Part shown: piece after piece, positions 7,384-15,842 of the stretch | Layout of the letters: every line of letters begins with the position of its first letter | How positions within the stretch are numbered: the stretch's first letter is position 1 | Assembly (NCBI GenBank): GCA_049301135.1 | Contig: JBAQKP010000123.1 | Location: 1-27,946, forward strand | Direction: 5' to 3' | DNA: 27,946 nt | From: JAYXXU01 sp049301135 | Lineage (GTDB): Bacteria > Pseudomonadota > Gammaproteobacteria > Pseudomonadales > Moraxellaceae | Program-made: the position numbers and the translations under genes | Notes under the pieces: model-generated | What the model was told of the DNA's origin: nothing | Seen by the model: only the letters and a program-made list of their open reading frames with translations | Database searches by the model: none

Positions 7384-8919
7384 ATGTTGTCTCAGTGGGT
7401 TCGGCATATTTTACAAGCAACTGTTTACGATGTCGCCATCGAAACCCCGCTAGACGCTGCACCCAAGTTATCACGCCGCTTGAATAATCACATTCGGCTG
7501 AAACGCGAGGACATGCAGCCAGTATTTTCGTTTAAGTTGCGCGGCGCATACAATCGCATCAGCCAACTGACCAAAGCCCAACAAGCCAAAGGCGTAATTT
7601 GCGCCTCTGCTGGTAATCACGCACAAGGGGTTGCGCTGTCCGGTCGCACGCTTGGCCTGCACACCATCATCGTGATGCCACGCACCACCCCAGACATCAA
7701 GGTCGATGCGGTGCGCCAGCTTGGCGGACAAGTGGTACTCGAAGGCGACAGCTTTGATCAGGCCAACCACTACGCCTTAAACCGCGCCCAGCAAGAAGGC
7801 TTGGTGTATATTCCGCCCTACGATGATGAACTGGTGATTGCTGGTCAAGGCACCATTGCGATGGAGTTGCTGCGGCAGTGGCGGCAGGTCGATTATGTGT
7901 TTGTGGCGGTCGGTGGTGGCGGACTGATCGCGGGTGTCGCGGCCTACCTTGGCGAAGTTGCACCACATGTCAAAATCATCGCGGTCGAATCTGCTGAATC
8001 CGCCTGCTTAAAGTTGGCCTTTGCCACGGGCGAACGGGCAATTTTGCCGCAAGTAGGCTTATTTGCCGATGGGGTCGCAGTCGCACAAATCGGTAAACTG
8101 CCGTTTGAGGTGCTGCAACTGTCTAAATCTGATGGCTCTGGCAAAATCGTCGAACCGGATGTGATCACCTGTAGTACCGACGAAATCTGTGCCGCAATCA
8201 AAGATGTCTATGACGAAACCCGCAGCATTGTCGAACCGGCAGGCGCGCTGGCGATTGCCGGTATGAAAAAATTCGTTGAACAAACTGGCATCAGCGGACA
8301 AAACATGGTCGGCATCGTCTGTGGTGCGAACATGAATTTTGACCGGCTGCGCTACATCGCTGAACGCACTGAACTCGGCGAACGACGCGAAGCGATTTTT
8401 GCGGTGAGTATTCCGGAGCAAGTCGGGGCGTTTTTAAACTTCTGTCGCACGCTACAAGGCCGTGGCATTACCGAGTTTAACTATCGCTATAACCGCTCTG
8501 ATGCGGCGCATGTGTTTGTCGGGATTACCTTAAAAGGTGGTCTAGCCGAACGGCAGGCAATCTATGCGCATCTACAACAGCAAGGCTATACCGTCGATGA
8601 TTTGTCTGATGATGAAATCGCCAAGCTGCACATCCGTCACTTAATCGGTGGTCATGCAGGTTTAACCGATGAGCGGCTGTTTCGGTTTGAATTTCCTGAG
8701 CGTCCGAGCGCCCTACTCAACTTCCTTGAAAAACTAGGACAGGATTTTAATATCTCGCTGTTTCACTATCGCAATCATGGTGCAGCAGAAGGCCGAGTCT
8801 TGGTTGGCTTACAACAAGGCAAACACGCAAACGCCGCCCTACTGGCGATTTTAGACGCAATTGGTTATCGCTATAGCGAAGTCACTGATAGTGTCGGCTA
8901 CCAGCTGTTTTTGCGCTAG
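7384..8919 (+). CDS. ilvA: IlvA, biosynthetic threonine ammonia-lyase (threonine deaminase)
   Basis: PLP enzyme converting threonine to 2-oxobutanoate and ammonia, the committed step to isoleucine. The protein is 511 residues, close to E. coli IlvA. The PLP lysine is Lys51 in SFKLRGAYN, and the Gly-rich phosphate loop VGGGGLIAG follows near residue 180. The C-terminal part (about 330-511) has two ACT-like regulatory repeats, beginning near EAIFAVSIPEQVGAFLNF and RLFRFEFPERPSALLNFL. Their presence marks the allosteric biosynthetic form rather than the short catabolic TdcB type, so isoleucine inhibition and valine activation are expected. The start at 7384 has a GGA about 9 bases upstream. A phosphoribosyltransferase gene follows after 31 bp on the same strand, so the two are probably co-transcribed. 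Confidence 0.97.
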   Translation: MLSQWVRHILQATVYDVAIETPLDAAPKLSRRLNNHIRLKREDMQPVFSFKLRGAYNRISQLTKAQQAKGVICASAGNHAQGVALSGRTLGLHTIIVMPRTTPDIKVDAVRQLGGQVVLEGDSFDQANHYALNRAQQEGLVYIPPYDDELVIAGQGTIAMELLRQWRQVDYVFVAVGGGGLIAGVAAYLGEVAPHVKIIAVESAESACLKLAFATGERAILPQVGLFADGVAVAQIGKLPFEVLQLSKSDGSGKIVEPDVITCSTDEICAAIKDVYDETRSIVEPAGALAIAGMKKFVEQTGISGQNMVGIVCGANMNFDRLRYIAERTELGERREAIFAVSIPEQVGAFLNFCRTLQGRGITEFNYRYNRSDAAHVFVGITLKGGLAERQAIYAHLQQQGYTVDDLSDDEIAKLHIRHLIGGHAGLTDERLFRFEFPERPSALLNFLEKLGQDFNISLFHYRNHGAAEGRVLVGLQQGKHANAALLAILDAIGYRYSEVTDSVGYQLFLR

Positions 8920-8950
8920 ATTTAATTGCTTAGGCTATTTTGAGGGCTTT

Positions 8951-9496
8951 ATGAATAACCTATCTGGCCAGTCAGCCACAGCCATCGACTGTCTATACAG
9001 TGCGGCACAGATCCAGCAACGGGTGCGTGAACTGGCAGCACAGATCGACGCGGATCAGCGCAAGCGCACTGGCAAATTGGTGCTGGTCGGGCTGTTGCGC
9101 GGTGCGGTGATGCTACTGGCCGATCTGTCACGCGCACTAGACACGCCGCACAGCTTGGACTTTATGCAGGTCAGCAGCTACGGTGATCAGCAGACCAGTT
9201 CTGGGCAGTTGCAGATTTTAAAAGACCTCGACGACTCGATCAGTGGTAAGCACGTGCTGATCGTGGAAGATATCATTGACACAGGTTTCACCTTACAGCA
9301 GGTGCTGGCGCGACTGGCTGAACGTCGACCCGCTTCGCTACAGGTGTGTAGTCTATTGGACAAACCCTCACGGCGACGTGTGACCGTCACCGTAGAGTAT
9401 ATCGGCTTTCAGATCGACGATGTGTTTGTGATCGGCTACGGCATGGACGACGCGCAGCAGTATCGGCATCTACCGTATATTGGGGTCAAACGCTAA
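8951..9496 (+). CDS. hpt: Hypoxanthine phosphoribosyltransferase
   Basis: Purine salvage enzyme that joins hypoxanthine (and often guanine) to PRPP. The 181 residues fit the Hpt family. The PRPP-binding loop is VEDIIDTGFTL at 105-115, with Phe where most family members have Asn or Lys in DTGxT. The substrate flap region SSYGDQQTSSG lies at 75-85 and the LLRGA loop near 48-52. I chose the ATG at 8951 because GAGG lies about 8 bases upstream and the sequence before it (from 8861) is the end of ilvA read in another frame. It ends with a 4-bp overlap with the convergent antiporter gene. Hypoxanthine versus guanine preference cannot be read from the sequence. Confidence 0.93.
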   Translation: MNNLSGQSATAIDCLYSAAQIQQRVRELAAQIDADQRKRTGKLVLVGLLRGAVMLLADLSRALDTPHSLDFMQVSSYGDQQTSSGQLQILKDLDDSISGKHVLIVEDIIDTGFTLQQVLARLAERRPASLQVCSLLDKPSRRRVTVTVEYIGFQIDDVFVIGYGMDDAQQYRHLPYIGVKR

Positions 9497-11079
9497 ACGG
9501 GTATTTGGGCAGGTGCAATTAATTTAGCATGCACATGTTCCGCAAAACCCGCGCCCGCTTCGGCATACAAATTAAAGGTCGAAGCAACGCCCTGTTGTTG
9601 TAGCTCATGCTCTTGGTCGGCATGTGACACAATCGCGCTGACCTGCCCGACAAAACCACTGGCCTGCAACTGCTCCAAGCTCAATAAATTTTGTTCATGC
9701 ATCGGCATTGCCAGTAACACCGTACCAATCCCGCAATGATTGATCCGATGCCAAAAATCACGGTCGGTCGCATCGGCATGAATCACTTGACGCTTGGCCT
9801 GCTGATGCTGCAAAAAGCGCTCTTGCACCACCTCAACGCCAATCACCGTGTGTCCTAGTGCCAGCAGTTCGTCATATGCGCCTGTGCCAATCCGCCCCAT
9901 GCCTAAAATCAACACCTGCGCCTGCCCCACGTCAAACAGTTGCTCTTCGGGCAAACGTGCCGAACGTTCAAACCGCTTAAACCACGGCTCAAAGCGCAAA
10001 TACAGCGCATTGGCACGGTCTTGCAACGGCGAAGATAGCAAGAAGCTCAACGCTAAGGCTAGCGACAACACCGCCAACCAGTCTGCGGTCAGCATCTGCT
10101 GCTGCGCCAGCAGAACCGCGACAATCAAGCCAAATTCGCTATAATTGGCTAGCGTCATCGCACTCATCACCGACGTACGTGCCCGTAATCGACTACCAGT
10201 CATCAGAACAAAATAAATAAAAATCTTCAGCGGCAATAGCAACAGCAACAACAGAGCGACCCACAGCGTCTGTAGCGTCAGCTCCGCCATCAAGCCAATA
10301 TTCAAAAAAAATCCAATCAGCAACAGATCTTTTACCGATAGCAGCGACTTGGCCAACTCGCCTGCCTTGGGATGACTGGCGATCAGCATGCCGATCAGCA
10401 GCGCGCCCAAGTCGCCTTTAATCCCCGCAAACTCAAATGCCTGATAACCGATCATCAGCGCGGTAAAAATCCCAAATAACGGTAAAATCTCGCCATGCCG
10501 CGAGCGGTCTAACAACTGCAACAGCAACGGACGTAATAACAGTAGCCCCAAACCCAGCGGGATTGCCCACAGATTCGGCACATGTCCGGTGCTGAGCGCC
10601 AGATACACCACCGCAAACACGTCCTGCATGACCAAAATACCAATCGCAGTCGCGCCATACAGACTGTTGAGCTGGCCTTGGCTTTCCAGTGCTTTGACCG
10701 CAAACACCGTACTGGAAAAACTCAGCGCAAAACCGAGCAACAACGCCAACGACCAGTCTAAACCCGTCAACAACGGCAACTGGAATAACGTAAGGCACTT
10801 TAATGCAGCGGCAAACACCAGACTCGACAGCACAATATGCACAGAACTGGTCGCCCAGACTTGCGGTTTAATCAGTTGATTGACGTGTAATTTTAGACCA
10901 ATCGTAAACAACAGCAGCGTCACGCCCAGATCAGCAATCGCTTGCAGATCATCGGTTGGACTAAAACCCAACAGATTGAGCGCAAAACCCGCCGCCAAAA
11001 AACCCAACAGCGGCGGCAGGCCAATTTGTAGCACTGCAAAACCACACAAGAATGCCGCTGCTAAGTAATACCATGCCAT
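9493..11079 (-). CDS. Kef/CPA2-type monovalent cation:proton antiporter with TrkA-N domain
   Basis: Inner-membrane transporter, probably exchanging K+ or Na+ for protons. The 528-residue protein starts with about 12 predicted membrane helices (about 1-375). The hallmark segment ADLGVTLLLFTIGLKL lies at 49-64, and GALLIGMLIA and GFFLNIGL follow. A cytoplasmic TrkA-N (RCK) nucleotide-binding domain covers about 395-515, with the Rossmann motif ILGMGRIG and a following acidic residue in VIGVEVV. The architecture resembles KefB/KefC or YbaL; no substrate can be assigned. The ATG at 11077-11079 has GGA about 9 bases upstream; an in-frame ATG at 11127 lies inside an inverted repeat and has no binding site. 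It is downstream of the M16 protease gene on the same strand and ends convergently with hpt (4-bp overlap). Confidence 0.9.
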   Translation of the reverse strand: MAWYYLAAAFLCGFAVLQIGLPPLLGFLAAGFALNLLGFSPTDDLQAIADLGVTLLLFTIGLKLHVNQLIKPQVWATSSVHIVLSSLVFAAALKCLTLFQLPLLTGLDWSLALLLGFALSFSSTVFAVKALESQGQLNSLYGATAIGILVMQDVFAVVYLALSTGHVPNLWAIPLGLGLLLLRPLLLQLLDRSRHGEILPLFGIFTALMIGYQAFEFAGIKGDLGALLIGMLIASHPKAGELAKSLLSVKDLLLIGFFLNIGLMAELTLQTLWVALLLLLLLPLKIFIYFVLMTGSRLRARTSVMSAMTLANYSEFGLIVAVLLAQQQMLTADWLAVLSLALALSFLLSSPLQDRANALYLRFEPWFKRFERSARLPEEQLFDVGQAQVLILGMGRIGTGAYDELLALGHTVIGVEVVQERFLQHQQAKRQVIHADATDRDFWHRINHCGIGTVLLAMPMHEQNLLSLEQLQASGFVGQVSAIVSHADQEHELQQQGVASTFNLYAEAGAGFAEHVHAKLIAPAQIPV

Positions 11080-11098
11080 TGGTGTTGATCCGTTTCTT

Positions 11099-11135
11099 TG
11101 CCGTTGATCAGGCGATAATCCTAACATCAACGGCA
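11099..11135. repeat. 10-bp inverted repeat upstream of the antiporter gene
   Basis: The arms TGCCGTTGAT (11099-11108) and ATCAACGGCA (11126-11135) are perfect complements with a 17-base loop. The element sits 20 bases upstream of the antiporter start and about 53 bases past the M16 protease stop. No T-run follows, so a transcript hairpin or operator is more likely than a terminator. Confidence 0.5.
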
Positions 11136-11187
11136 GTTAAAACGGCAGCCAAAACAGCGTTTAGCGTTATGAATCTAGCGTAAAAAA

Positions 11188-14178
11188 TCAAACCCGCTCA
11201 ATCGCAAAGCCCAACGCCTCTAGCTCCGCTTGCTTGGCATACGGCGCCAGTACAGCACGACGACGCAGGCTCGGTTGTAAGTACAGCGCCGCCACCCGCT
11301 GTAAATCCGCCAACGTCACCGCCAAAATCGCCTGCCGCAATGCTTGCCGCCGTGCAGGTGTCCGGCCATGTAACAGCGCATGCGCCGAGATAACCGCCTC
11401 ACCTGCCGGTGAACCGGGTTTATCCATGCTCGCCATCAAGCCCAAAATCGCCTCTTCAAGCTGATACGCCTGCTGTGGCTGGGTCATGAGCCAATCAATA
11501 CTGGCCTGAAAGTCGGCAAAGGTCTCGGCCAAGCGTGGGTCACGATAACTGTGAAAACGGAACGCGCAGGCATTACCGTCATAGCCGGCACCACCGCCAT
11601 ACGCGCCGCCCTGCTCACGCAATGCGCGATGTAAGAAGCCGTTACGCAAATATGGACCCAGCACCATCAGCGCCGCACTGTCCGCATGATCGACCGGAAC
11701 GGCCGGATACGCCGCTGCGCAAAACTGCACATTGGCTTGGATCAACCACGCCAGATCAGCTTCAGCCACCGGTACATTTGGCGCAGCAATTGCGACACTG
11801 CTGACAACAGTCGGCGAGCTTGCTGCCTGCCAAGTTGTCCCGAGTTGCGTGGTCAGTGCATCCAAACGCGCTGGCTCTGCCACCAACAAGAACTCTTTCG
11901 GCAGCGCCAATACTTGCTGATGCAGAGCGTTTAAATCAGCAATCAAACGATCTAACGCACCACGATCTTGCTCAATCTGCGCCAGTTGCGCGCGCAACCA
12001 CAACAACGCCGGCAAGCCAGTATTGTGATACTCATGTGCCGACAAGCCGCTTAGGCTACGCGAGGCGGTTTGCATGGCGTAGGCGTGACCCGATGAGGCA
12101 ACCCGCGACTGCCAGCGTGACTGCCGCTGCTGCAACAACTCCAAAATCCGCTCAGACTCATCAAAACGCAACTGCTCAAACGCCAAGCGCAGCAGCGACA
12201 TCGCAGAATGGTCTGTATTGGTGGAGGTCGGGTGATCGACCAGTGCTTTGGTAGACAATACCAACCATGCGCTGATTTTTTCGGCATCCGAAATATGGCT
12301 GCGCAAACTTGCACCAAGGCTAATCCCGCCGGTTTGGGCGGTTTGGCGTTGTTGCAGTGTTAAATAATCCCACTCGCCCGCACCCAACTCACCGACCAAA
12401 CTACTATAAATTGAAAATAACGGCGTATTCAGCAGCGGCGCTGGGACGTTAATCAATACTTGCTGATAGTACAGACCATTGGTTCCAGCGCTGTAGCTAT
12501 ACAGCGGCGCAGCTTGTGCTTCTGTTTGCCCGCCAATCTGCATGGTATGGGTTTCACCGCGCACCACTCGCAGCTCCGCAGGCACATCGACCAGACCGAC
12601 CTTCGGTAAAATCGACAAATCATCTTCTTGTGCTTGCCGTGCCAATAGGTCTGCGGCTTGCTGATTGATCTGTGCGCGCTGCGTGTCGTCTAACGTTGCA
12701 GCAATCGCATCTAAGCGCGCTTGTTCGGCCAAGCGGTCGCGTTCGGTTTTATCTGGATCAGGCGTCAGGGTCAGGCGCACACGGTGTGGGTTATCCAGCA
12801 AATGGGTACGAAGTAGATTCGGCAGCCACCTCGGATCTTGCAACTGCTCGCGCAGACCGGCCAGCAATGGCTCAATTTGCCACACGCTGAGCGGATCGCC
12901 ATCATGAATCGCCGCGCCTAGACCATTTAAAATCAACTGCAAACCATACGGCATGCCATCGCCAGTGATTTCGCGTTGGTTCAGTTCGATCTGGTGCAAG
13001 ACCGCCTCGACATGCGCTGGGTCAAACGGCTGCGCCGCTGCTTGTTCCAGCACGGCCAGCACACCGGCTTCAAATGCATCAGCCTGCTCAGCTTCACTGC
13101 CCTGAATGCCGCACAAGAAGGTCATTTCAAAGTTACTATCGTCCACGCCCAACAGCGGCGACGGTGACTGCCCCAAGCCACAGGTTTCGACATAATGTCG
13201 CAACGGTGACGACGAGTCCTCCAGCAGCACGCCCTCCAGCAGACGCAGCGCCATCCGAGTCGCCACATCAGTAATCGGGGTCAGCAGCCACGCCATCACG
13301 ATATGAGTCTTGGCGGTCAGATCCGGCTCATCCACTGCATACACATCAGTGACCTGTAGCGGCGCAGTCAGACGTTGCTCCGGCACCGAATGCCGCCGCG
13401 CACCAGCTTGAAACTGCGCCAAAGCCTGCTGTTCAAACTCGGCCTGTAACTCATACGCCGACAGGTTGCCGTAAGTCATCAACACCGCATTACTGGGGTG
13501 ATAATGCGAGGCGTGAAAATCCACCAAATCCTGATGCACCAAGTCCGGAATACAGGCCGGATCACCGCCAGAGTTATAATGATAAGTGGTCTGCGGATAC
13601 AGATGATGCGCGAGGCAATGGTACAACTGATCAGTCGGCGAACTCATCGCGCCTTTCATTTCGTTAAATACAATGCCTTTAAACACCGGCTGCTCGTTTT
13701 CAAGCTCAACCCGAATGCCTTCTTGGGCAAAATCTAATGGGTGCAAACGCGGAAAAAACGCAGCATCCAAATACACCGACAGCAAATTAAAATAATCGGT
13801 GCGATTTTGACTGGCAAATGGATACGCCGTCCAATCGGCCGAGGTAAACGCATTCATAAAGGTATTCAGCGAGCGCCGAATCATCGAAAAAAACGGATCA
13901 CGCACCGGAAAGCGCGCTGAGCCACACAGCGCGGTATGCTCTAAAATATGCGCCACCCCACGCGAATCCATCGGCTGGGTACGAAACGCCACCAAAAATA
14001 CATTTTCGTCATTATCGGTAGACAAATGATAATGCACTGCGCCGGTCACCCGATGCCGGAACTCATACAATTCGGCTGACAGCGCCGCTATCGGCTCGCG
14101 CCGGATCAACTCAAAAGCCGGATGCGCCAACGCTATCGTCGGTACAAGCGTTGGGGGCGTAGTCAGTACAGTGTTCAT
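11188..14178 (-). CDS. M16C-family zinc metallopeptidase, PreP-like
   Basis: Large 996-residue insulinase-type protease of the presequence protease (PreP) group, which degrades short unstructured peptides inside a closed chamber. The inverted zinc motif HxxEH is HILEH at 77-81 (His77, Glu80 catalytic, His81), followed by TALCGS. The distal zinc ligand is expected in FNEMKGAMSS near 172. An M16C-associated helical hairpin (about 480-560) links two halves; the C-terminal half lacks the zinc motif but keeps the R/Y segment HRALREQGGAYGGGAGYD. Length and layout match PreP rather than the half-size processing-peptidase type. There is no signal peptide, so it is probably cytoplasmic, though periplasmic relatives exist. 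The start ATG is 14176-14178. The antiporter gene follows on the same strand after about 108 bp. Confidence 0.93.
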   Translation of the reverse strand: MNTVLTTPPTLVPTIALAHPAFELIRREPIAALSAELYEFRHRVTGAVHYHLSTDNDENVFLVAFRTQPMDSRGVAHILEHTALCGSARFPVRDPFFSMIRRSLNTFMNAFTSADWTAYPFASQNRTDYFNLLSVYLDAAFFPRLHPLDFAQEGIRVELENEQPVFKGIVFNEMKGAMSSPTDQLYHCLAHHLYPQTTYHYNSGGDPACIPDLVHQDLVDFHASHYHPSNAVLMTYGNLSAYELQAEFEQQALAQFQAGARRHSVPEQRLTAPLQVTDVYAVDEPDLTAKTHIVMAWLLTPITDVATRMALRLLEGVLLEDSSSPLRHYVETCGLGQSPSPLLGVDDSNFEMTFLCGIQGSEAEQADAFEAGVLAVLEQAAAQPFDPAHVEAVLHQIELNQREITGDGMPYGLQLILNGLGAAIHDGDPLSVWQIEPLLAGLREQLQDPRWLPNLLRTHLLDNPHRVRLTLTPDPDKTERDRLAEQARLDAIAATLDDTQRAQINQQAADLLARQAQEDDLSILPKVGLVDVPAELRVVRGETHTMQIGGQTEAQAAPLYSYSAGTNGLYYQQVLINVPAPLLNTPLFSIYSSLVGELGAGEWDYLTLQQRQTAQTGGISLGASLRSHISDAEKISAWLVLSTKALVDHPTSTNTDHSAMSLLRLAFEQLRFDESERILELLQQRQSRWQSRVASSGHAYAMQTASRSLSGLSAHEYHNTGLPALLWLRAQLAQIEQDRGALDRLIADLNALHQQVLALPKEFLLVAEPARLDALTTQLGTTWQAASSPTVVSSVAIAAPNVPVAEADLAWLIQANVQFCAAAYPAVPVDHADSAALMVLGPYLRNGFLHRALREQGGAYGGGAGYDGNACAFRFHSYRDPRLAETFADFQASIDWLMTQPQQAYQLEEAILGLMASMDKPGSPAGEAVISAHALLHGRTPARRQALRQAILAVTLADLQRVAALYLQPSLRRRAVLAPYAKQAELEALGFAIERV

Positions 14179-14251
14179 TCAATCGTCCATCAGCATAATT
14201 GACACATCATGCTGCACCATAAGGGCAGTGACCGCCAAAAACAAGCTGATC

Positions 14252-14283
14252 AAGACGCTGACAACTGAATTGTCAAACGTCTT
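14252..14283 (-). terminator. Strong hairpin downstream of the bacterioferritin gene
   Basis: AAGACG (14252-14257) pairs with CGTCTT (14278-14283) and TGACAA (14259-14264) with TTGTCA (14270-14275), giving 12 base pairs, a small asymmetric internal bulge and a 5-base loop. It starts 45 bases after the bacterioferritin stop. A TTGTTTTT stretch follows on the minus strand about 9 bases later, which is too far for an ideal Rho-independent terminator. It could end or stabilise the bacterioferritin transcript. Confidence 0.4.
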
Positions 14284-14328
14284 TGTAGAATTCGATCTCG
14301 TGCGTCGAGCTTGGCAAGCGTCCGTTAC

Positions 14329-14799
14329 TTAGGCCGACATCTGGGACTGTAGATAATTGGGCAGTCCGATTTTGTTGATCAAGCCCAGCTGTTGCTCTAG
14401 CCACAAAGTATGATCTTCTTCGGTATCTTTCATCTGTGCCAGCAAGATATCGCGCGTCACATAGTCACCGTGCTGCTCACACAACGCAATGCCTTTGGCC
14501 AGCCGCTCACGCACCGCATATTCCAGTGCCAAATCAATCTGCAATGCATCGACCACATCTTGACCGATCTGCACCACATCCGAGCGCATGTTGGGTTTTG
14601 CACCCAAAAACAGCAAACGCTTCAGGATAGCATCCGCATGCGTCGCCTCTTCCTGCATTTCATGGTCGATCCGCGCGTATAAACGCGGTAAACCCCAATC
14701 TTCATACATGCGTGAGTGCACAAAATACTGATCACGCGCCGCCAACTCACCGCCCAACAGCATGTTTAAATAATCCACTACCGCTTGATTGCCTTGCAT
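14329..14799 (-). CDS. bfr: Bacterioferritin-family iron storage subunit lacking the haem-ligand Met
   Basis: Ferritin-like four-helix subunit expected to form a 24-mer storing iron as a ferric mineral. The start at 14799 follows GAGGAGAG, giving 156 residues beginning MQGNQAVVDYLN; a longer frame to 14817 lacks a binding site. All di-iron ferroxidase ligands are visible: Glu18, Glu51, His54, Glu93, Glu127 and His130. The residue at position 52, which is the haem-ligating Met in classical Bfr (E. coli DEMKHAD), is Ala here (EEATHAD). The subunit therefore should not bind haem on its own and may be a partner of a second Met52-containing Bfr elsewhere, as known for two-subunit bacterioferritins in Neisseria, or a homomeric haem-free form. 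No gene for a bacterioferritin-associated ferredoxin lies beside it. Confidence 0.92.
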   Translation of the reverse strand: MQGNQAVVDYLNMLLGGELAARDQYFVHSRMYEDWGLPRLYARIDHEMQEEATHADAILKRLLFLGAKPNMRSDVVQIGQDVVDALQIDLALEYAVRERLAKGIALCEQHGDYVTRDILLAQMKDTEEDHTLWLEQQLGLINKIGLPNYLQSQMSA

Positions 14800-14878
14800 G
14801 ATCTCTCTCCTCAGCACAGTTGCTGCGTTTTCATGCGCTGATTATGCAAAAAAATCGTGCAAACACCAACCTAAAAAT

Positions 14879-14907
14879 TGTATAAGTTTTTGATTTTACA
14901 CAATCAA
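14879..14907 (-). promoter_or_regulatory. Probable promoter of the bacterioferritin gene with overlapping dyad
   Basis: On the minus strand TTGATT (14902-14907) and TATACA (14879-14884) are separated by exactly 17 bases, putting the transcript start about 70 bases before the ATG. A near-perfect inverted repeat, ATTGTATAA (14877-14885) and TTACACAAT (14896-14904), overlaps both elements, so a dimeric regulator could compete with polymerase. It does not resemble a Fur box closely. Confidence 0.45.
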
Positions 14908-15065
14908 TAATAATAAACACTCTCATTGGCTTTAGCGTGCGGACAGTCTGCACGCATCGAATGCCCAGTCACAAAGCTTTAGAACAGCGTTGCTGATGGC
15001 GGCTGATTTTTTTGCAAAAGTTAACGCTTGTCCGACAACTGAGCACAAATACTGGACAAACTTTC

Positions 15066-15074
15066 TGATATGAT
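15066..15074 (+). promoter_or_regulatory. Possible extended -10 promoter for the membrane protein gene
   Basis: TGA followed by TATGAT fits an extended -10 element; no good -35 lies 17 bases upstream. Transcription would start near 15081 and leave a leader of about 105 bases containing the hairpin at 15136-15158. Confidence 0.3.
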
Positions 15075-15135
15075 CGTTTTTTAACCTAAAAACTGCTACA
15101 CGCAGCGCGGATGACCTGCAATACAGTTCGCATCT

Positions 15136-15158
15136 GATGATCAACAAAACAGATCATC
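15136..15158 (+). repeat. 7-bp inverted repeat in the leader of the membrane protein gene
   Basis: GATGATC (15136-15142) and GATCATC (15152-15158) are perfect complements around a 9-base A-rich loop. It lies 27 bases before the first possible ATG of the downstream gene, which has no clear ribosome binding site. A role in translation or as an operator is possible but unproven. Confidence 0.35.
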
Positions 15159-15185
15159 GCACAACAAAGCTGCACAACAGCAACC

Positions 15186-15842
15186 ATGCAAAGCGAAGAA
15201 TGCACTGAGTACAACAACATGAGCATATCCAGCACAGCCGGAAAAAAAATCACCGATCACTTGCTCCGCTTTGATGATGCGACTGATTTAGCGGCACTTG
15301 GTTTACACACGGAGGCACATGATTGGCGGCTGCCCGCCAACTTGCCCGCAAAACCCAAAGGATTGGCACTGAACGCACTCAAACCAAGTGCCACGTGGAC
15401 TGAACAGGAGTTACCGATCTTGCAGTATCAGCCGGATTGGCGCGTATGGATCGTGCCGGTATTTGCTTTTAGTCTGATGCTCAGTTGTCTGGGCTTGATT
15501 AGCTTTCGCTTACCGATTGCCAATTCAGTGTTGGTAGTTTTAAGTATCACCATGCTGACAATTTTATGCTGGTCAATCTACAGCTTACGCCAGCAACGAC
15601 TGGTGGTTGACCAAGGCGGCATCCTGTATAGCAGCACCGTGACGGCACAAGCTGCCGCTAAAATCGGCTGGGATGATTTGGTCGGCATCAGCAATCAACG
15701 CTGCTTTGCGGGCAGAACATTGATCTTGATGAGCCGACACGGCGTGGATCACAGCATCAGAATTGCCTATTTACCTGAGCAAAAAGCCGATCAACTGACC
15801 CGCTTACTGCGCACCCAATTGGCGCGGCGCACTCACGTTTAG
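15186..15842 (+). CDS. Hypothetical two-helix membrane protein with a C-terminal PH-like domain
   Basis: I do not recognise a named family. The 218-residue frame has a polar N-terminal region (about 1-85), two adjacent hydrophobic helices (about 88-108 and 112-135, WIVPVFAFSLMLSCLGLISF then SVLVVLSITMLTILCW), and a C-terminal domain of about 75 residues. The latter has a beta-strand pattern plus a final helix (KADQLTRLLRTQL), resembling bacterial PH-like domains that follow a helical hairpin (YcxB-like layout). The start is unclear: neither the ATG at 15186 nor the one at 15219 has a good binding site. The last 39 bp overlap the convergent flavodoxin gene. An inner-membrane location is well supported; function is unknown. 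Confidence 0.7.
   Translation: MQSEECTEYNNMSISSTAGKKITDHLLRFDDATDLAALGLHTEAHDWRLPANLPAKPKGLALNALKPSATWTEQELPILQYQPDWRVWIVPVFAFSLMLSCLGLISFRLPIANSVLVVLSITMLTILCWSIYSLRQQRLVVDQGGILYSSTVTAQAAAKIGWDDLVGISNQRCFAGRTLILMSRHGVDHSIRIAYLPEQKADQLTRLLRTQLARRTHV

Larger units (their letters stand above)
14800..15185. other. 386-bp divergent intergenic region between bacterioferritin and the membrane protein gene
   Basis: An AT-rich stretch with no convincing gene. It holds a bacterioferritin promoter with an overlapping dyad (14877-14907), an extended -10 element reading right (15066-15074), TTGTCC and GGACAA inverted at 15028-15033 and 15054-15059, and a 7-bp inverted repeat at 15136-15158. A 71-codon minus-strand frame at 14932-15147 lacks a binding site and family resemblance, and is not called. 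Confidence 0.6.

Noticed and set aside
8059..8421. 120-codon minus-strand frame inside ilvA
   Set aside because: Antisense shadow of ilvA; the ilvA frame carries all expected motifs across this stretch.
11820..12254. 144-codon plus-strand frame inside the M16 protease gene
   Set aside because: Low-complexity antisense shadow of a well-supported gene, with no family motif or binding site.
15028..15059. TTGTCC and GGACAA inverted arms upstream of the membrane protein gene
   Set aside because: Only 6 bp with a 20-base gap; expected by chance in a region of this size.
14932..15147. 71-codon minus-strand frame in the intergenic region before the membrane protein gene
   Set aside because: No ribosome binding site, Cys-rich random composition, and it overlaps the predicted promoter region of the opposite gene.
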